Shown piece by piece: positions 54,791 through 64,000 of a DNA stretch of 64,000 bases; the stretch's first letter is position 1; every line of letters begins with the position of its first letter. Made by a program: the position numbers and the translations under genes. Location of the stretch: the NCBI GenBank assembly GCA_004297465.1, contig SCUB01000001.1:248001-312000 (forward strand), written 5' to 3'. A model generated the notes under the pieces. That model was given only the letters and a program-made list of their open reading frames with translations. It did no database searches and was not told the DNA's origin. This DNA is from Xanthobacteraceae bacterium. Its GTDB lineage: Bacteria > Pseudomonadota > Alphaproteobacteria > Rhizobiales > Xanthobacteraceae.

Positions 54791-55378
54791 TCAGCCTTCG
54801 GCCGCTTCCTCGCCGGTCTCGGCGGCGCCTTCCTCGAAGAACTCCTCGGCAGCGGCGAGCGCTTCGGCCGCCTCGTCCTTGTCCTCGCGGCGCACGGTGA
54901 TGTCCTCGCCGCGGCCGATGCGCTCGGCTTCCTCGGCGTTGCGCGCGACCGTCACGGTGATGCCGACCTCGACTTCGGGGTGCACGGCGATGACGATCTT
55001 GTGCCGGCCGATGGTCTTGATCGGCGCGTCGAGCAGGATCTGGCTGCGGGCGACGTTGATGCCGTCCTTCTCCATCAGGCCGACGAGGTCGCGGCTCGAT
55101 ACCGAGCCGTAGAGCTGGCCGGTTTCGGAGGCCTGCCGCAGCACGACGATGTTGCGGCCATCGATCTTCTCGGCGACCTTGGAGGCCTCGCCCTTGGCGG
55201 CGATGTTGCGCGTCTCGAGATCGGCCTTCATGGAATCGAACTTGGTGCGGTTGTCCTTGGTGGCGCGTAGCGCCTTGCCGCGCGCCAGCAGGAAGTTGCG
55301 GGCGAATCCGTCCTTGACGCGGACCACATCGCCCATCTGACCGAGCTTGGCGACGCGTTCGAGTAGAATGACTTCCAT
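54791..55378 (-). CDS. rplI: 50S ribosomal protein L9
   Basis: A 195-residue L9 protein. The N-terminal rRNA-binding domain begins [22 protein letters not shown] with [14 protein letters not shown]; a connecting helix leads to the C-terminal domain ([29 protein letters not shown]). About 45 extra acidic, Ala/Glu-rich residues extend beyond the E. coli length, as in many alphaproteobacteria. It ends the rpsF-rpsR-DUF2232-rplI operon. Confidence 0.97.
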   Translation of the reverse strand: MEVILLERVAKLGQMGDVVRVKDGFARNFLLARGKALRATKDNRTKFDSMKADLETRNIAAKGEASKVAEKIDGRNIVVLRQASETGQLYGSVSSRDLVGLMEKDGINVARSQILLDAPIKTIGRHKIVIAVHPEVEVGITVTVARNAEEAERIGRGEDITVRREDKDEAAEALAAAEEFFEEGAAETGEEAAEG

Positions 55379-55422
55379 GGCAGATCTCCTTTGAAACGTG
55401 AACTTGTTGGAACGTGAACTGT

Positions 55423-56370
55423 TCAGGTGATGGGGGCGGGTGGTTTGGGTCGCGGCGCGAAACGCATGCGCAGGCCGAACACGGCGTCGGTCAATCCGAT
55501 CAGCAGCAGCACGACGGCCGGCCAGCCGAACAGGATAAGCACGGCATAGGTCAGGCCCAGCCAGAGGCCACGGCCGGAAAGGTTCTGCGTCAGCGCATGC
55601 ACGACGGCGAGGCCGGCGAGCATGTAGGCGACCAGCAGCACGGCGCTCACGAGTTGGGCAACCATCGCGGTAAGGCCGCCGAGGAAGCTCGCGGTCAGGA
55701 CCGCGCTGAGCACGAGCATGGTGCCGGCCGGGTAGGCCAGCGTGCGCAGGTCCGGCCATGGCCGGCTCAGGTGGCCGGAAACGCGCACGATGCGGGCGGC
55801 CAGCCAGACGTTGACCACCAGCGTAATCATGGCGATGACGGTGGCCGCCGGCGGCGCGATCCGGGCCAGGATCGGGACGAAGGCGCCGTCGCCGTTCTGC
55901 GGCCCGATTTCGCCCTGGATGCGGAGGATGCGGTTGAGGCCGTCCTGCAGCGCCTCGCGGATGCTGGCCTCGTCGCTGCCCAGGGTGAACAGCGCGGCCA
56001 GCGTCATGACCGCGGCGCACGCCGCCATCCACAGCACCAGCCGGCCGACGGGATACCATTCGAGTTTGGAAGGGTCGGAAGCGCCGGGACGCGCGAGCAG
56101 CGCGAGATGGCTGAGCCACCACGCCGGCAGCGCCACCGTGAGCATGAAGCCGATCGAGGTCGTCAGGCCATGCAGGCCGGCGAGCGTGGCGCTCGCCAGC
56201 AGGCCGCCGATCAGCGCGCCGCCCGGCCCCCAGCCGAGCGCGGCGGCCATCAGCGGCAGCGGCGCCAGATAGAACAGCAGCATCGCCACGATCGCGCCCG
56301 ACGCAATAGATGCGAACATGAGCGCCGACGCTGCCGCCGCGACAATGGCGATGAGGATGCTCTTGACCAT
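55423..56370 (-). CDS. DUF2232 domain membrane protein
   Basis: A 315-residue integral membrane protein with about eight hydrophobic helices, of the DUF2232 family (YybS-like). It is regularly found between rpsR and rplI in alphaproteobacteria. A role as a membrane transport or S-component-like protein has been suggested for the family but not shown. I choose the ATG of [16 protein letters not shown]; the open frame upstream is not hydrophobic and overlaps nothing family-like. Gaps to rpsR (121 bp) and rplI (44 bp) fit an operon. Confidence 0.88.
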   Translation of the reverse strand: MVKSILIAIVAAAASALMFASIASGAIVAMLLFYLAPLPLMAAALGWGPGGALIGGLLASATLAGLHGLTTSIGFMLTVALPAWWLSHLALLARPGASDPSKLEWYPVGRLVLWMAACAAVMTLAALFTLGSDEASIREALQDGLNRILRIQGEIGPQNGDGAFVPILARIAPPAATVIAMITLVVNVWLAARIVRVSGHLSRPWPDLRTLAYPAGTMLVLSAVLTASFLGGLTAMVAQLVSAVLLVAYMLAGLAVVHALTQNLSGRGLWLGLTYAVLILFGWPAVVLLLIGLTDAVFGLRMRFAPRPKPPAPIT

Positions 56371-56491
56371 CAGCTGTCCCGCTCCTTTCGAGCGGTTAGA
56401 GGCGTTTCGCCCCAACCTCGCCCGGCGGTGTCCCGGCGGGCTTCGTGAAACCTGAACGGAGGCCGGTGCTCGCCCGGCCTCCGGAATCCGC

Positions 56492-56737
56492 TTAGCGGAT
56501 GACGTAGGGCAAGAGCCCGAGGAAGCGCGCGCGCTTGATCGCCTGGGCGAGTTCGCGCTGCTTCTTGGCCGAGACGGCGGTGATGCGGCTCGGCACGATC
56601 TTGCCGCGCTCCGAGATGTAGCGCAGCAGCAGGCGGGCATCCTTGTAATCGATCTTCGGCGCGTTGGCGCCGGTGAACGGGCACGACTTGCGACGGCGGA
56701 AGAACGGGCGGCGGGCGGAATTGGCGGCCATGGCCAT
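56492..56737 (-). CDS. rpsR: 30S ribosomal protein S18
   Basis: An 81-residue S18 protein, with [20 protein letters not shown] at the start and [20 protein letters not shown] and [12 protein letters not shown] at the end. It binds 16S rRNA next to S6. GGAG lies eight bases before the chosen ATG. It starts five bases after the rpsF stop codon. The ssb gene found between S6 and S18 in some bacteria is absent here. Confidence 0.97.
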   Translation of the reverse strand: MAMAANSARRPFFRRRKSCPFTGANAPKIDYKDARLLLRYISERGKIVPSRITAVSAKKQRELAQAIKRARFLGLLPYVIR

Positions 56738-56742
56738 GGGTC

Positions 56743-57198
56743 TTACTCCGTCTCGGTTTCGGCGGCGGCGACGCTGTCATCGCGGCGTGGGCGGTCATCG
56801 CGGTCGCGGCGGCCGCGCGGGCGGTCGTCGCGGTCGCCGCGACGGTCGTCGCGGTCGCCACGGCGTTCGTCGCGGTCGGACTTGCGCAGGATCGCCGACG
56901 GGCCGGCTTCCAGCTCATCGACGCGGACGGTGAGATAGCGGATGACGTCCTCGTTGATGCGTTCGAGACGCTCGATCTCCGACACCACCGCGGCGGGCGC
57001 GTTGATGTTGAGCAGCGTGAAGTGCGCCTTGCGATTCTTGTTCATGCGGTAGGTGAGCGAGCGCAGGCCCCAGTTCTCGGTCTTCTCGACCTTGCCGCCC
57101 ATCTGCTCGATGACGCCCTTGATCTGCGCGGTCAATTCCTCGACCTGCTGGGCGCTGGCATCCTGGCGCGCCAAAAACACATGCTCGTAAAGCGGCAT
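56743..57198 (-). CDS. rpsF: 30S ribosomal protein S6
   Basis: A 151-residue S6 protein. The core (residues 1 to about 105) starts [20 protein letters not shown] and has [22 protein letters not shown]. The tail from about residue 108 is an Arg/Asp-rich repeat (units like RRGDRDD and RGRRDRDD) and an acidic end. AAAGGAC precedes the ATG. First gene of the operon; the promoter should lie in the 260 bp upstream. Confidence 0.97.
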   Translation of the reverse strand: MPLYEHVFLARQDASAQQVEELTAQIKGVIEQMGGKVEKTENWGLRSLTYRMNKNRKAHFTLLNINAPAAVVSEIERLERINEDVIRYLTVRVDELEAGPSAILRKSDRDERRGDRDDRRGDRDDRPRGRRDRDDRPRRDDSVAAAETETE

Positions 57199-57458
57199 GA
57201 AGTGTCCTTTCCTGTTCGTTCGGCGCAGAACCCCGGCGACAAGCCCCTCGAACCCTTCGGGAAAGGCTCGAATGCTGACGAAGGCGGAAACACGGGACAA
57301 CGGGCCGACTGGCCCTGCCGCAGGAGAATGGGGCGACCCATCCCGCACGCGACTGTCCGTTCAGCTCCCGGCCGGGGTCTGCGGATGTCGCGGGTTATAA
57401 GGATTTCGCCGTCCTTGGCAAGGCGATAAGGGCGATTTTTAGTTTCCTGACCGGCGGG
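57199..57458. promoter_or_regulatory. Upstream region of the rpsF operon
   Basis: This 260-bp gap should contain the ribosomal protein operon promoter on the minus strand, possibly with an S6/S18 leader RNA. I cannot mark hexamers with confidence and do not see the known S6:S18 binding motif clearly. No gene is supported here. Confidence 0.35.
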
Positions 57459-57466
57459 TCAGGAAA
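57443..57466. repeat. Perfect 10-bp inverted repeat at a gene end
   Basis: TTTCCTGACC (57443-57452) and GGTCAGGAAA (57457-57466) form a 10-bp stem with a GGCG loop. It overlaps the stop codon of the minus-strand 83-residue gene. On the minus strand no T run follows, so it is not a classical terminator, though it may protect the 3' end. Confidence 0.5.
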
Positions 57467-57710
57467 CGCGCCTGGCCTTCGGGGCGCGAACAGCGAGCTT
57501 TTTCACGATCTCGGACAATTTGACCGCCAGATCGGCGCCCTCGCGTAGCTGGGCGGCCAGCTGCGGCGTGTCGGCCTCCGGCTGCCGGCGCAGCTCGTTC
57601 ATGAGGTCGATCAGGCTCTGCAGACTGGCGACCGCGAGCTGCTGGCGAAAGGCGGCATCGCCTCGCGCCCGCGTCAGGTCCTCATCCGTGACAAGTGGAA
57701 AGGCTGGCAC
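57459..57710 (-). CDS. Small conserved hypothetical protein
   Basis: An 83-residue hydrophilic, helical protein starting VPAFPLVTDEDLTRARGDAAF (as Met), with two amphipathic helices and a basic end. I recall similar uncharacterised proteins beside fabD in Rhizobiales. The GTG start at 57708-57710 is preceded by GGAG at nine bases; there is no ATG in the frame near it. Divergent from fabD across 157 bp. Function unknown. Confidence 0.65.
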   Translation of the reverse strand: MPAFPLVTDEDLTRARGDAAFRQQLAVASLQSLIDLMNELRRQPEADTPQLAAQLREGADLAVKLSEIVKKLAVRAPKARRVS

Positions 57711-57867
57711 AGTCGGTGGCTCCGTTCCATGGCCTGCATGCCCGAGGGCCAAACCCTAACCGCTTGCCCGTTGTCGTTTGGTTACCGCGCTCGCACATCC
57801 ACGGGTTGCGGCTTGACATTGGCTGCTTGGACGGTGTTCTAGGCGCGACTTTTTTCAAAGGAAAATC

Positions 57868-58824
57868 ATGTCCACGGCATTCATTTTTCCCGGTCAGGGG
57901 TCGCAGACGGTCGGCATGGGCAAGGCGCTCGCCGACAGCTTTCCCGCCGCGCGCGCGGTGTTCGACGAGGTCGACGCGGCGCTCGGCGACAAGCTCACCG
58001 AGGTGATCTGGAACGGTCCCGCGGACACGCTGACGCTGACCGAGAACGCCCAGCCGGCGCTGATGGCGGTGTCGCTCGCCGCCATGCGGGTATTGGAAAC
58101 CGAGGCTGGCCTTGCGCTGGGACGCGACGCCGCATTCGTCGCCGGTCACTCGCTCGGCGAGTATTCGGCGCTGGCGGCGGCCGGCGCGCTGTCGATCGCC
58201 GACACCGCGCGGCTGCTGCGCACGCGCGGACGCGCGATGCAGAAGGCGGTTCCGGTCGGTGCCGGGGCCATGGCGGCGCTGCTCGGGCTCGATTATGCCG
58301 CCGCCGTCGCGGTGGCGGGCGAGGCGGCGCAGGGCGAGGTGTGCGAGGCCGCCAACGACAATGGCGGCGGGCAGGTCGTGGTGTCGGGCAACAAGGCCGC
58401 GGTCGAGCGCGCCGTCGAGATCGCCAAGGGCAGGGGCGCCAAGCGCGCCATGCTGCTACCGGTGTCCGCTCCCTTCCATTGCCGCCTGATGCAGCCGGCG
58501 GCGGAAGCCATGGCCGAGGCGCTCGCCGGCGTCACCATCAACACCCCGGCGGTGCCGCTTGTGGCCAATGTGCTGGCCGCGCCGGTCACCGCGCCGGACG
58601 ACATCCGCCGCCGTCTGGTCGAGCAGGTCACCGGCACGGTGCGCTGGCGCGAATCGATGGCCTTCATGGCCGGCGCGGGCGTCGGCCTGTTCATCGAGGT
58701 GGGCGCCGGCAAGGTGCTCAGCGGACTGGTCAAGCGCGTCGCGGAAGGCGCCTCCGCGCTCGCGGTCGGCGCGCCCGCCGATCTCGACGCCGCCAGGGAT
58801 GCCGTCAAGGCCGCGCGCGGCTGA
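57868..58824 (+). CDS. fabD: Malonyl-CoA:ACP transacylase
   Basis: A 318-residue enzyme that loads malonyl groups from CoA onto acyl carrier protein for fatty-acid synthesis. The active-site serine is Ser95 in VAGHSLGEYSAL; the catalytic histidine is His205 in SAPFHCRLM. The N-terminal FIFPGQGSQTVGMG motif is present. AAAGGAAA precedes the ATG. It starts the fabD-fabG-acpP-fabF run. Confidence 0.97.
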   Translation: MSTAFIFPGQGSQTVGMGKALADSFPAARAVFDEVDAALGDKLTEVIWNGPADTLTLTENAQPALMAVSLAAMRVLETEAGLALGRDAAFVAGHSLGEYSALAAAGALSIADTARLLRTRGRAMQKAVPVGAGAMAALLGLDYAAAVAVAGEAAQGEVCEAANDNGGGQVVVSGNKAAVERAVEIAKGRGAKRAMLLPVSAPFHCRLMQPAAEAMAEALAGVTINTPAVPLVANVLAAPVTAPDDIRRRLVEQVTGTVRWRESMAFMAGAGVGLFIEVGAGKVLSGLVKRVAEGASALAVGAPADLDAARDAVKAARG

Positions 58825-58877
58825 CGCCTTCCCACGTCAAGTTCATAGTCAGAGACATTTTTTCGAGGAGGCTTCCC

Positions 58878-59615
58878 ATGTTCGACCTGACCGGCAGAAC
58901 CGCGCTGGTGACCGGCGCCACCGGCGGCATTGGCGGGGCGATCGCCCGCGCGCTGCATGCGCGAGGGGCGACGGTGGCCATTTCCGGCACCCGGCGGGAG
59001 GCGCTCGACCAGCTTGCCGGCGAGTTCAAGGAGCGCGTCCACGTGCTGCCGGGCAACCTCGCGGACGCCACGGCGGTCGAGGCGCTGGTGCCAGCGGCCG
59101 ACGCCGCCATGGGCCAGCTCGACATTCTGGTTTGCAACGCCGGCATCACCCGCGACAATCTCTTTGTGCAGATGCGCGACGAGGAATGGGACCAGGTCAT
59201 CGCCATCAACCTCACCGCCACGTTCCGCCTGGCGCGCGCCGCCACCAAGCTGATGATGCGAAAGCGCTACGGCCGCATCATCGGCATTACCTCCGTGGTC
59301 GGCGTCACCGGCAATCCCGGGCAGGGCAATTACTGCGCCGCCAAGGCCGGCATGATCGGCATGTTCAAGTCGCTGGCGCAGGAATATGCCCGGCGCAACG
59401 TCACCGCCAACTGCATCGCACCGGGTTTCATCGCCACCGCCATGACCGATGCGCTCAACGACAAGCAGAAAGAGGCGGTTCTCGGCCGGGTTCCGGCGGC
59501 GCGGCTGGGAACGGTGGACGATATTGCCGCCGCGGCGGTGTACCTCGCCTCCACCGAGGCCTCCTACGTGACCGGCCAGACGATCCACGTCAACGGCGGA
59601 ATGGCAATGATTTGA
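58878..59615 (+). CDS. fabG: 3-oxoacyl-[ACP] reductase
   Basis: A 245-residue SDR that reduces 3-oxoacyl-ACP with NADPH. Motifs are VTGATGGIGGAIARAL, CNAGITRDNLF, the Ser of ITSVVGVTGNPGQGNY, and Y-C-A-A-K. The LGTVDDIAAAAVYLAS and TGQTIHVNGGMAMI end is typical of FabG. GAGGAGGC lies before the ATG. It lies 53 bases after fabD. Confidence 0.96.
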   Translation: MFDLTGRTALVTGATGGIGGAIARALHARGATVAISGTRREALDQLAGEFKERVHVLPGNLADATAVEALVPAADAAMGQLDILVCNAGITRDNLFVQMRDEEWDQVIAINLTATFRLARAATKLMMRKRYGRIIGITSVVGVTGNPGQGNYCAAKAGMIGMFKSLAQEYARRNVTANCIAPGFIATAMTDALNDKQKEAVLGRVPAARLGTVDDIAAAAVYLASTEASYVTGQTIHVNGGMAMI

Positions 59616-59917
59616 GCCGGTTAAACATGACCCGCGGCCTCTCCGAGGGGGCGCGGAGCAAGCTGGCCAACAGGATCGAAGTGTGATAACCGAACCTCGG
59701 CTGGGCGGAAGGACTTGAGCCAGGGGGAACGGGCAGCGCCTTAGGGCACACCTGAAATTTCCGGTTCGCTGTTTTCCACTGCCGCCGTGGTCTCGGCGGC
59801 TTTAGCTATCGAACACGCGTTGATTATGATCGCCGATTATGATCGATGCCAGTTGACGCATCACGGCTCGGATCGTTTCACGGTCGGGTCAACAGGAACA
59901 AGCACGAGGTTGAAGCG
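59616..59917. promoter_or_regulatory. 302-bp fabG-acpP gap with probable acpP promoter
   Basis: No protein gene is supported. A stem-loop with 6-bp GC arms (59781-59786 with 59795-59800) followed by TTTA may be a weak terminator for fabG. An 11-base direct repeat GATTATGATCG occurs at 59822-59832 and 59835-59845, about 80 bases before acpP; it could be part of the acpP promoter region. acpP is usually transcribed strongly from its own promoter. Confidence 0.45.
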
Positions 59918-60157
59918 ATGAGTGACATTGGCGAGCGCGTGAAGAAGATTGTGGTGGAGCACCTTGGCGTCGACGCGGCGAAGGTGACCGAAGCCGCAAG
60001 TTTCATTGACGACCTGGGCGCGGACAGCCTTGATACGGTCGAGCTCGTCATGGCGTTCGAGGAGGAGTTTGGCTGCGAGATTCCGGACGACGCCGCCGAA
60101 ACCATTCTCACCGTCGGCGATGCGGTCAAGTTCCTGGAAAAGAACGCCAAGAGCTGA
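59918..60157 (+). CDS. acpP: Acyl carrier protein
   Basis: A 79-residue acyl carrier protein, the central carrier of fatty-acid synthesis. The phosphopantetheine is attached to Ser37 in [20 protein letters not shown]. Acidic composition and length are typical. A GAGGTTGAAGCG stretch precedes the ATG. A stem-loop of 8 bp overlaps the stop codon. Confidence 0.98.
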   Translation: MSDIGERVKKIVVEHLGVDAAKVTEAASFIDDLGADSLDTVELVMAFEEEFGCEIPDDAAETILTVGDAVKFLEKNAKS

Positions 60158-60178
60158 TCAGCCGACCAGGGGCTGATC
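60156..60178 (+). repeat. Stem-loop at the acpP 3' end
   Basis: GATCAGCC (60156-60163) pairs with GGCTGATC (60171-60178) around a 7-base loop, starting inside the acpP stop codon. No T run follows. It may stabilise the acpP messenger or reduce read-through to fabF. Confidence 0.45.
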
Positions 60179-60293
60179 GGGGATATGCCTCGTGGGCTTC
60201 TCCGCCTGAAACAGAATGTCGAATCGGGTAGGCCGGATGATACGGCCCGCCCGATTTGTTTATGAACGGCACTTGTCAGTTGGAGCGTCTGGC

Positions 60294-61556
<1,263 letters not shown>

Positions 61557-61790
61557 TCTGAGGCATGATCGTCCGCGAAAGGGCATGCCGGCGGCAGCGG
61601 GCATCGCCTTTCGGTCACATCATGTCCTCACTAGGACCATGACGGCGGGTCTCACATGGGGTGTGAAATCCGGGGATAGCTGGGCAGGCGACGGTCGATT
61701 TGCCGCCTGCTTCACCCTTTCGCCACATTGGACGATAGGGTCGACAGGTTGGGGCGGGATCAGGTTGGTCAGGGGAATCAGGTAGCGCCG

Positions 61791-63098
61791 ATGACAGACA
61801 GGTCTCCGATCACGCCGAGAAGCCCGCGCGCGGCGCTGGAGCCGGAAGCGCTGCCGCCGCCGCCGCGCCGCTCGCGCGGGGCGCGGAATCCGTTTGTGAT
61901 CGCCGGCAATGCCATCATCACCATCCTGCTGGTCCTGATGATCGGCGGGGTCGGTGTTTATGTGTACGGCAAGCAGCAGATCGAGGCGGCGGGGCCGCTC
62001 ATCGAGGACAAGGTCGTCAATATCCCGCAGCGCTCCGGCATGGGTGACATCGCCGACATCCTTCAGCGCGAGGGCGTGATCGAGAACAATCGCCTGCTGT
62101 TCTTTGGCGCCGTCATCGCCATGAAGGCGCGCTCGGATCTCAAGTCGGGCGAGTACCTGTTTGGCAAGCACGCCACCTTGCGCGATGTCATCGACACCCT
62201 GGTCGACGGCAAGGTGGTGCAGCACGCCTTCACCATTCCCGAGGGGTTGACCTCGGAGCAGATCGTGACGCGGCTGATGGAAAACCCGATGCTGTCCGGG
62301 GTCATCCGCGAGGTGCCGCGCGAGGGCACGCTGCTGCCGGAGACCTACAAGTTCACCCGCGGCACGCCGCGCGATCAGGTGATCCAGCGCATGCAGCAGG
62401 CGCAGCGCAAGCTGGTGCAGGAGATCTGGGAACGCCGCGCCGCCGACGTGCCGATCCGCTCGCCGGAGCAGCTCGTGGTGCTGGCCTCCATTATCGAGAA
62501 GGAAACCGGCCGGGCTGAGGAGCGCAGCCGCGTCGCCGCGGTGTTTGCCAACCGCATCCGGCAGAAGATCCGTCTGCAGTCCGATCCGACCATCATCTAC
62601 GGGCTGGTCGGCGGCAAGGGCACGCTCGGCCGGCCGATCAAGCGCAGCGAGATCCAGCAGCCGACTCCGTACAACACCTACATGATCGAGGGCCTGCCGC
62701 CGGGGCCGATCGCCAATCCGGGCCGCGCCTCGCTGGAGGCCACCGCCAGTCCGGCGCGCACGCGCGACCTCTACTTCGTCGCCACCGGCGACGGCGGGCA
62801 CACCTTCACCGAGACCTACGATCAGCATCGCAAGAATGTCGCCAAGCTGCGCGGCCTCGAACGGCGGCAGAAGATCGACGAACTCGAGGACGACGACGAT
62901 GCGCCGGAGGCTGTTCCGGCCAAGCCCACCGCCGCATCCCCGCCCGCTGCCGTAACCCCGCCCACGGTCAAACCGGCCGCCGCGCCGGCCGCAAGGCCCG
63001 CCGCGCCGCGCAAACGGCAGACCGCGGCGCCTCGGGCCGCGCCCGCGCCCTCGAACGCCGGCGCCGCCGATTCCGAACCGGAAACGCAGACCGAATAA
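61791..63098 (+). CDS. mltG: Endolytic transglycosylase MltG
   Basis: A 435-residue membrane-anchored lytic transglycosylase (YceG) that cuts nascent glycan strands and ends their growth. A Pro/Arg-rich cytoplasmic stretch leads to one membrane helix (about residues 35-60). A LysM-like part with VVNIPQRSGMGDIADILQ is followed by the catalytic core with its Glu in LASIIEKETGRAEER, and YNTYMIEGLPPGPIANPG. The 95-residue tail is Pro/Ala-rich and longer than in E. coli. It follows fabF by 234 bp. Confidence 0.96.
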   Translation: MTDRSPITPRSPRAALEPEALPPPPRRSRGARNPFVIAGNAIITILLVLMIGGVGVYVYGKQQIEAAGPLIEDKVVNIPQRSGMGDIADILQREGVIENNRLLFFGAVIAMKARSDLKSGEYLFGKHATLRDVIDTLVDGKVVQHAFTIPEGLTSEQIVTRLMENPMLSGVIREVPREGTLLPETYKFTRGTPRDQVIQRMQQAQRKLVQEIWERRAADVPIRSPEQLVVLASIIEKETGRAEERSRVAAVFANRIRQKIRLQSDPTIIYGLVGGKGTLGRPIKRSEIQQPTPYNTYMIEGLPPGPIANPGRASLEATASPARTRDLYFVATGDGGHTFTETYDQHRKNVAKLRGLERRQKIDELEDDDDAPEAVPAKPTAASPPAAVTPPTVKPAAAPAARPAAPRKRQTAAPRAAPAPSNAGAADSEPETQTE

Positions 63099-63199
63099 CC
63101 GTCCTCTGCAAACCGCGGGCGTCCATCCGCGATCTTGAGATGCGCCGTGGGCGCGGATAAGGTCGCGCCAGTTCTGGCCCTACCCGAAGAGATTCCCTG

Positions 63200-64000
63200 A
63201 TGGCGCTGTCGAGCATGACCGGCTTCGCGCGAAGCCACGGCACCTGCGGCGCCTATGGATTCGAGTGGGAGATCAAGTCGGTCAACGCCAAGGGATTCGA
63301 CCTGCGGCTGCGGCTGCCGCCGGGCTGGGACGCGGTGGAGACGGCGGCACGCAAGGCCGCGACCGCGGCGCTGTCGCGCGGCACGGTCTATGCCAACCTC
63401 GTCGTCAAGCGCGCCAATGCCGCGCCGACGATCCGTATCAACGAGGACGTGCTGTCCTCGGTGCTCAATGTGGCCGCCGTCATCGCCGCCCGCCTCGCCG
63501 CGCCGCCGCCGACGGTGGACGGCATCCTCGCCGTCAGGGGCGTCGTCGAGGTCGGCGAGAACGAGGACAGCGAGGAGGAACGCGCGGCGGCGGAAGCCGC
63601 GATCGGCGCCGCCTTCGACGCCGCGCTTGGCAGCATCGCCGACATGCGCTGCCGCGAGGGTGCGACGCTCGGGCTCATCCTGACTGCGCGCCTCGACGAA
63701 CTCGCCGCGCTGGCCGCGCGTGCCGATGCCGCGCCGGGCCGCAAGGCGGAGGCGATCCGGGCGCGGCTCGCAACCCAGATCGCCACGCTGGTGGAGGCCT
63801 CCGAGCGATTCGATCCGGACCGGCTGCATCAGGAAGCGCTGGTGATGGCGACCAAAGCCGATATCCGCGAGGAACTCGACCGCATCGCTTCCCACATCGC
63901 GCAGGCGCGCGAGTTGGTGGCCAAGGGCGGACCGGTCGGGCGGCGGCTCGATTTTCTGGCCCAGGAGCTCAATCGCGAGGTCAACACCTGCTGCTCCAAG
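63200..64000 (+). CDS. YicC family endoribonuclease/stress protein, truncated by window edge
   Basis: The first 267 residues of a YicC family protein. The opening SSMTGFARSHG and EIKSVNAKGFDLRLRLP are family signatures, and the C-terminal YicC domain is reached with RRLDFLAQELNREVNTCCSK at the window end; about 20-25 residues are missing. YicC-like proteins are endoribonucleases in the cases studied. In many genomes gmk follows, which I cannot see. It lies 101 bases after mltG. Confidence 0.93.
   Translation, partial: MALSSMTGFARSHGTCGAYGFEWEIKSVNAKGFDLRLRLPPGWDAVETAARKAATAALSRGTVYANLVVKRANAAPTIRINEDVLSSVLNVAAVIAARLAAPPPTVDGILAVRGVVEVGENEDSEEERAAAEAAIGAAFDAALGSIADMRCREGATLGLILTARLDELAALAARADAAPGRKAEAIRARLATQIATLVEASERFDPDRLHQEALVMATKADIREELDRIASHIAQARELVAKGGPVGRRLDFLAQELNREVNTCCSK

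Overview
This 64 kb window is GC-rich bacterial chromosome packed with housekeeping genes. Gene content points to an alphaproteobacterium of the order Hyphomicrobiales (Rhizobiales), close to Bradyrhizobium, Xanthobacteraceae and relatives. The supporting marks are a Rieske gene followed by a single fused cytochrome b/c1 gene (fbcFH type), a fused anthranilate synthase TrpE(G) behind a Trp-rich leader peptide, the membrane-bound ferritin MbfA, the mutY / dciA-dsbA-smc arrangement, and several small families typical of this order. No tRNA, rRNA, insertion sequence, prophage, CRISPR array or integron was seen. Strand and codon style are uniform, so I see no obvious genomic island.

Layout. 0-4 kb: a small membrane-anchored hypothetical, a metallophosphoesterase, mbfA, a Nudix hydrolase and a GNAT acetyltransferase. 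3.8-10.7 kb: a four-gene minus-strand operon (MoxR ATPase, DUF58, BatA/DUF4159 membrane protein, second large membrane protein). 10.9-13.7 kb: a translationally coupled run of DUF1285, CoA pyrophosphatase, DUF6111 and CCA-adding enzyme. 13.7-17.5 kb: YodC-like protein, hemF, an HBM-type chemoreceptor and trmL. 17.8-21.7 kb: the cytochrome bc1 operon, a dienelactone hydrolase and an Arg/Tyr-rich exported peptide. 21.8-25.8 kb: trpL-trpE(G), methylthioadenosine phosphorylase, a small membrane protein and apt. 25.9-30.0 kb: two adjacent ParA-like P-loop ATPases, htpX-lemA and a secreted repeat protein. 30.2-36.3 kb: smc, a DsbA-like oxidoreductase and dciA, divergent from mutY by 27 bp. 36.3-40.3 kb: prfC, a PAS_5-like protein, a NnrU-family membrane protein and panB. 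40.4-44.3 kb: a YfgM-like protein, a lipoprotein, der and an MFS exporter. 44.3-52.2 kb: a minus-strand run dnaB-alr-radA-cvpA-purF-GNAT-SDR. 52.4-54.7 kb: a cyclopropane-fatty-acid-synthase-like methyltransferase and an exported CxxCH protein. 54.8-57.7 kb: rpsF-rpsR-DUF2232-rplI and a small hypothetical. 57.9-64 kb: fabD-fabG-acpP-fabF-mltG-yicC, the last cut by the window edge.

Together the genes cover replication and segregation (dnaB, dciA, smc, radA, mutY), translation (rpsF, rpsR, rplI, prfC, der, trmL, cca), fatty-acid synthesis, respiration, purine synthesis and salvage, tryptophan and pantothenate synthesis, and envelope maintenance. The least understood parts are the paired ParA-like ATPases, the MoxR/DUF58/DUF4159 operon, the Arg/Tyr-rich exported peptide, the lipoprotein before der, and the proline-rich CxxCH protein. 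The clearest regulatory element is the trpL attenuator. I did not find a convincing wholly new system; the paired ATPases are the best candidate for undescribed biology.
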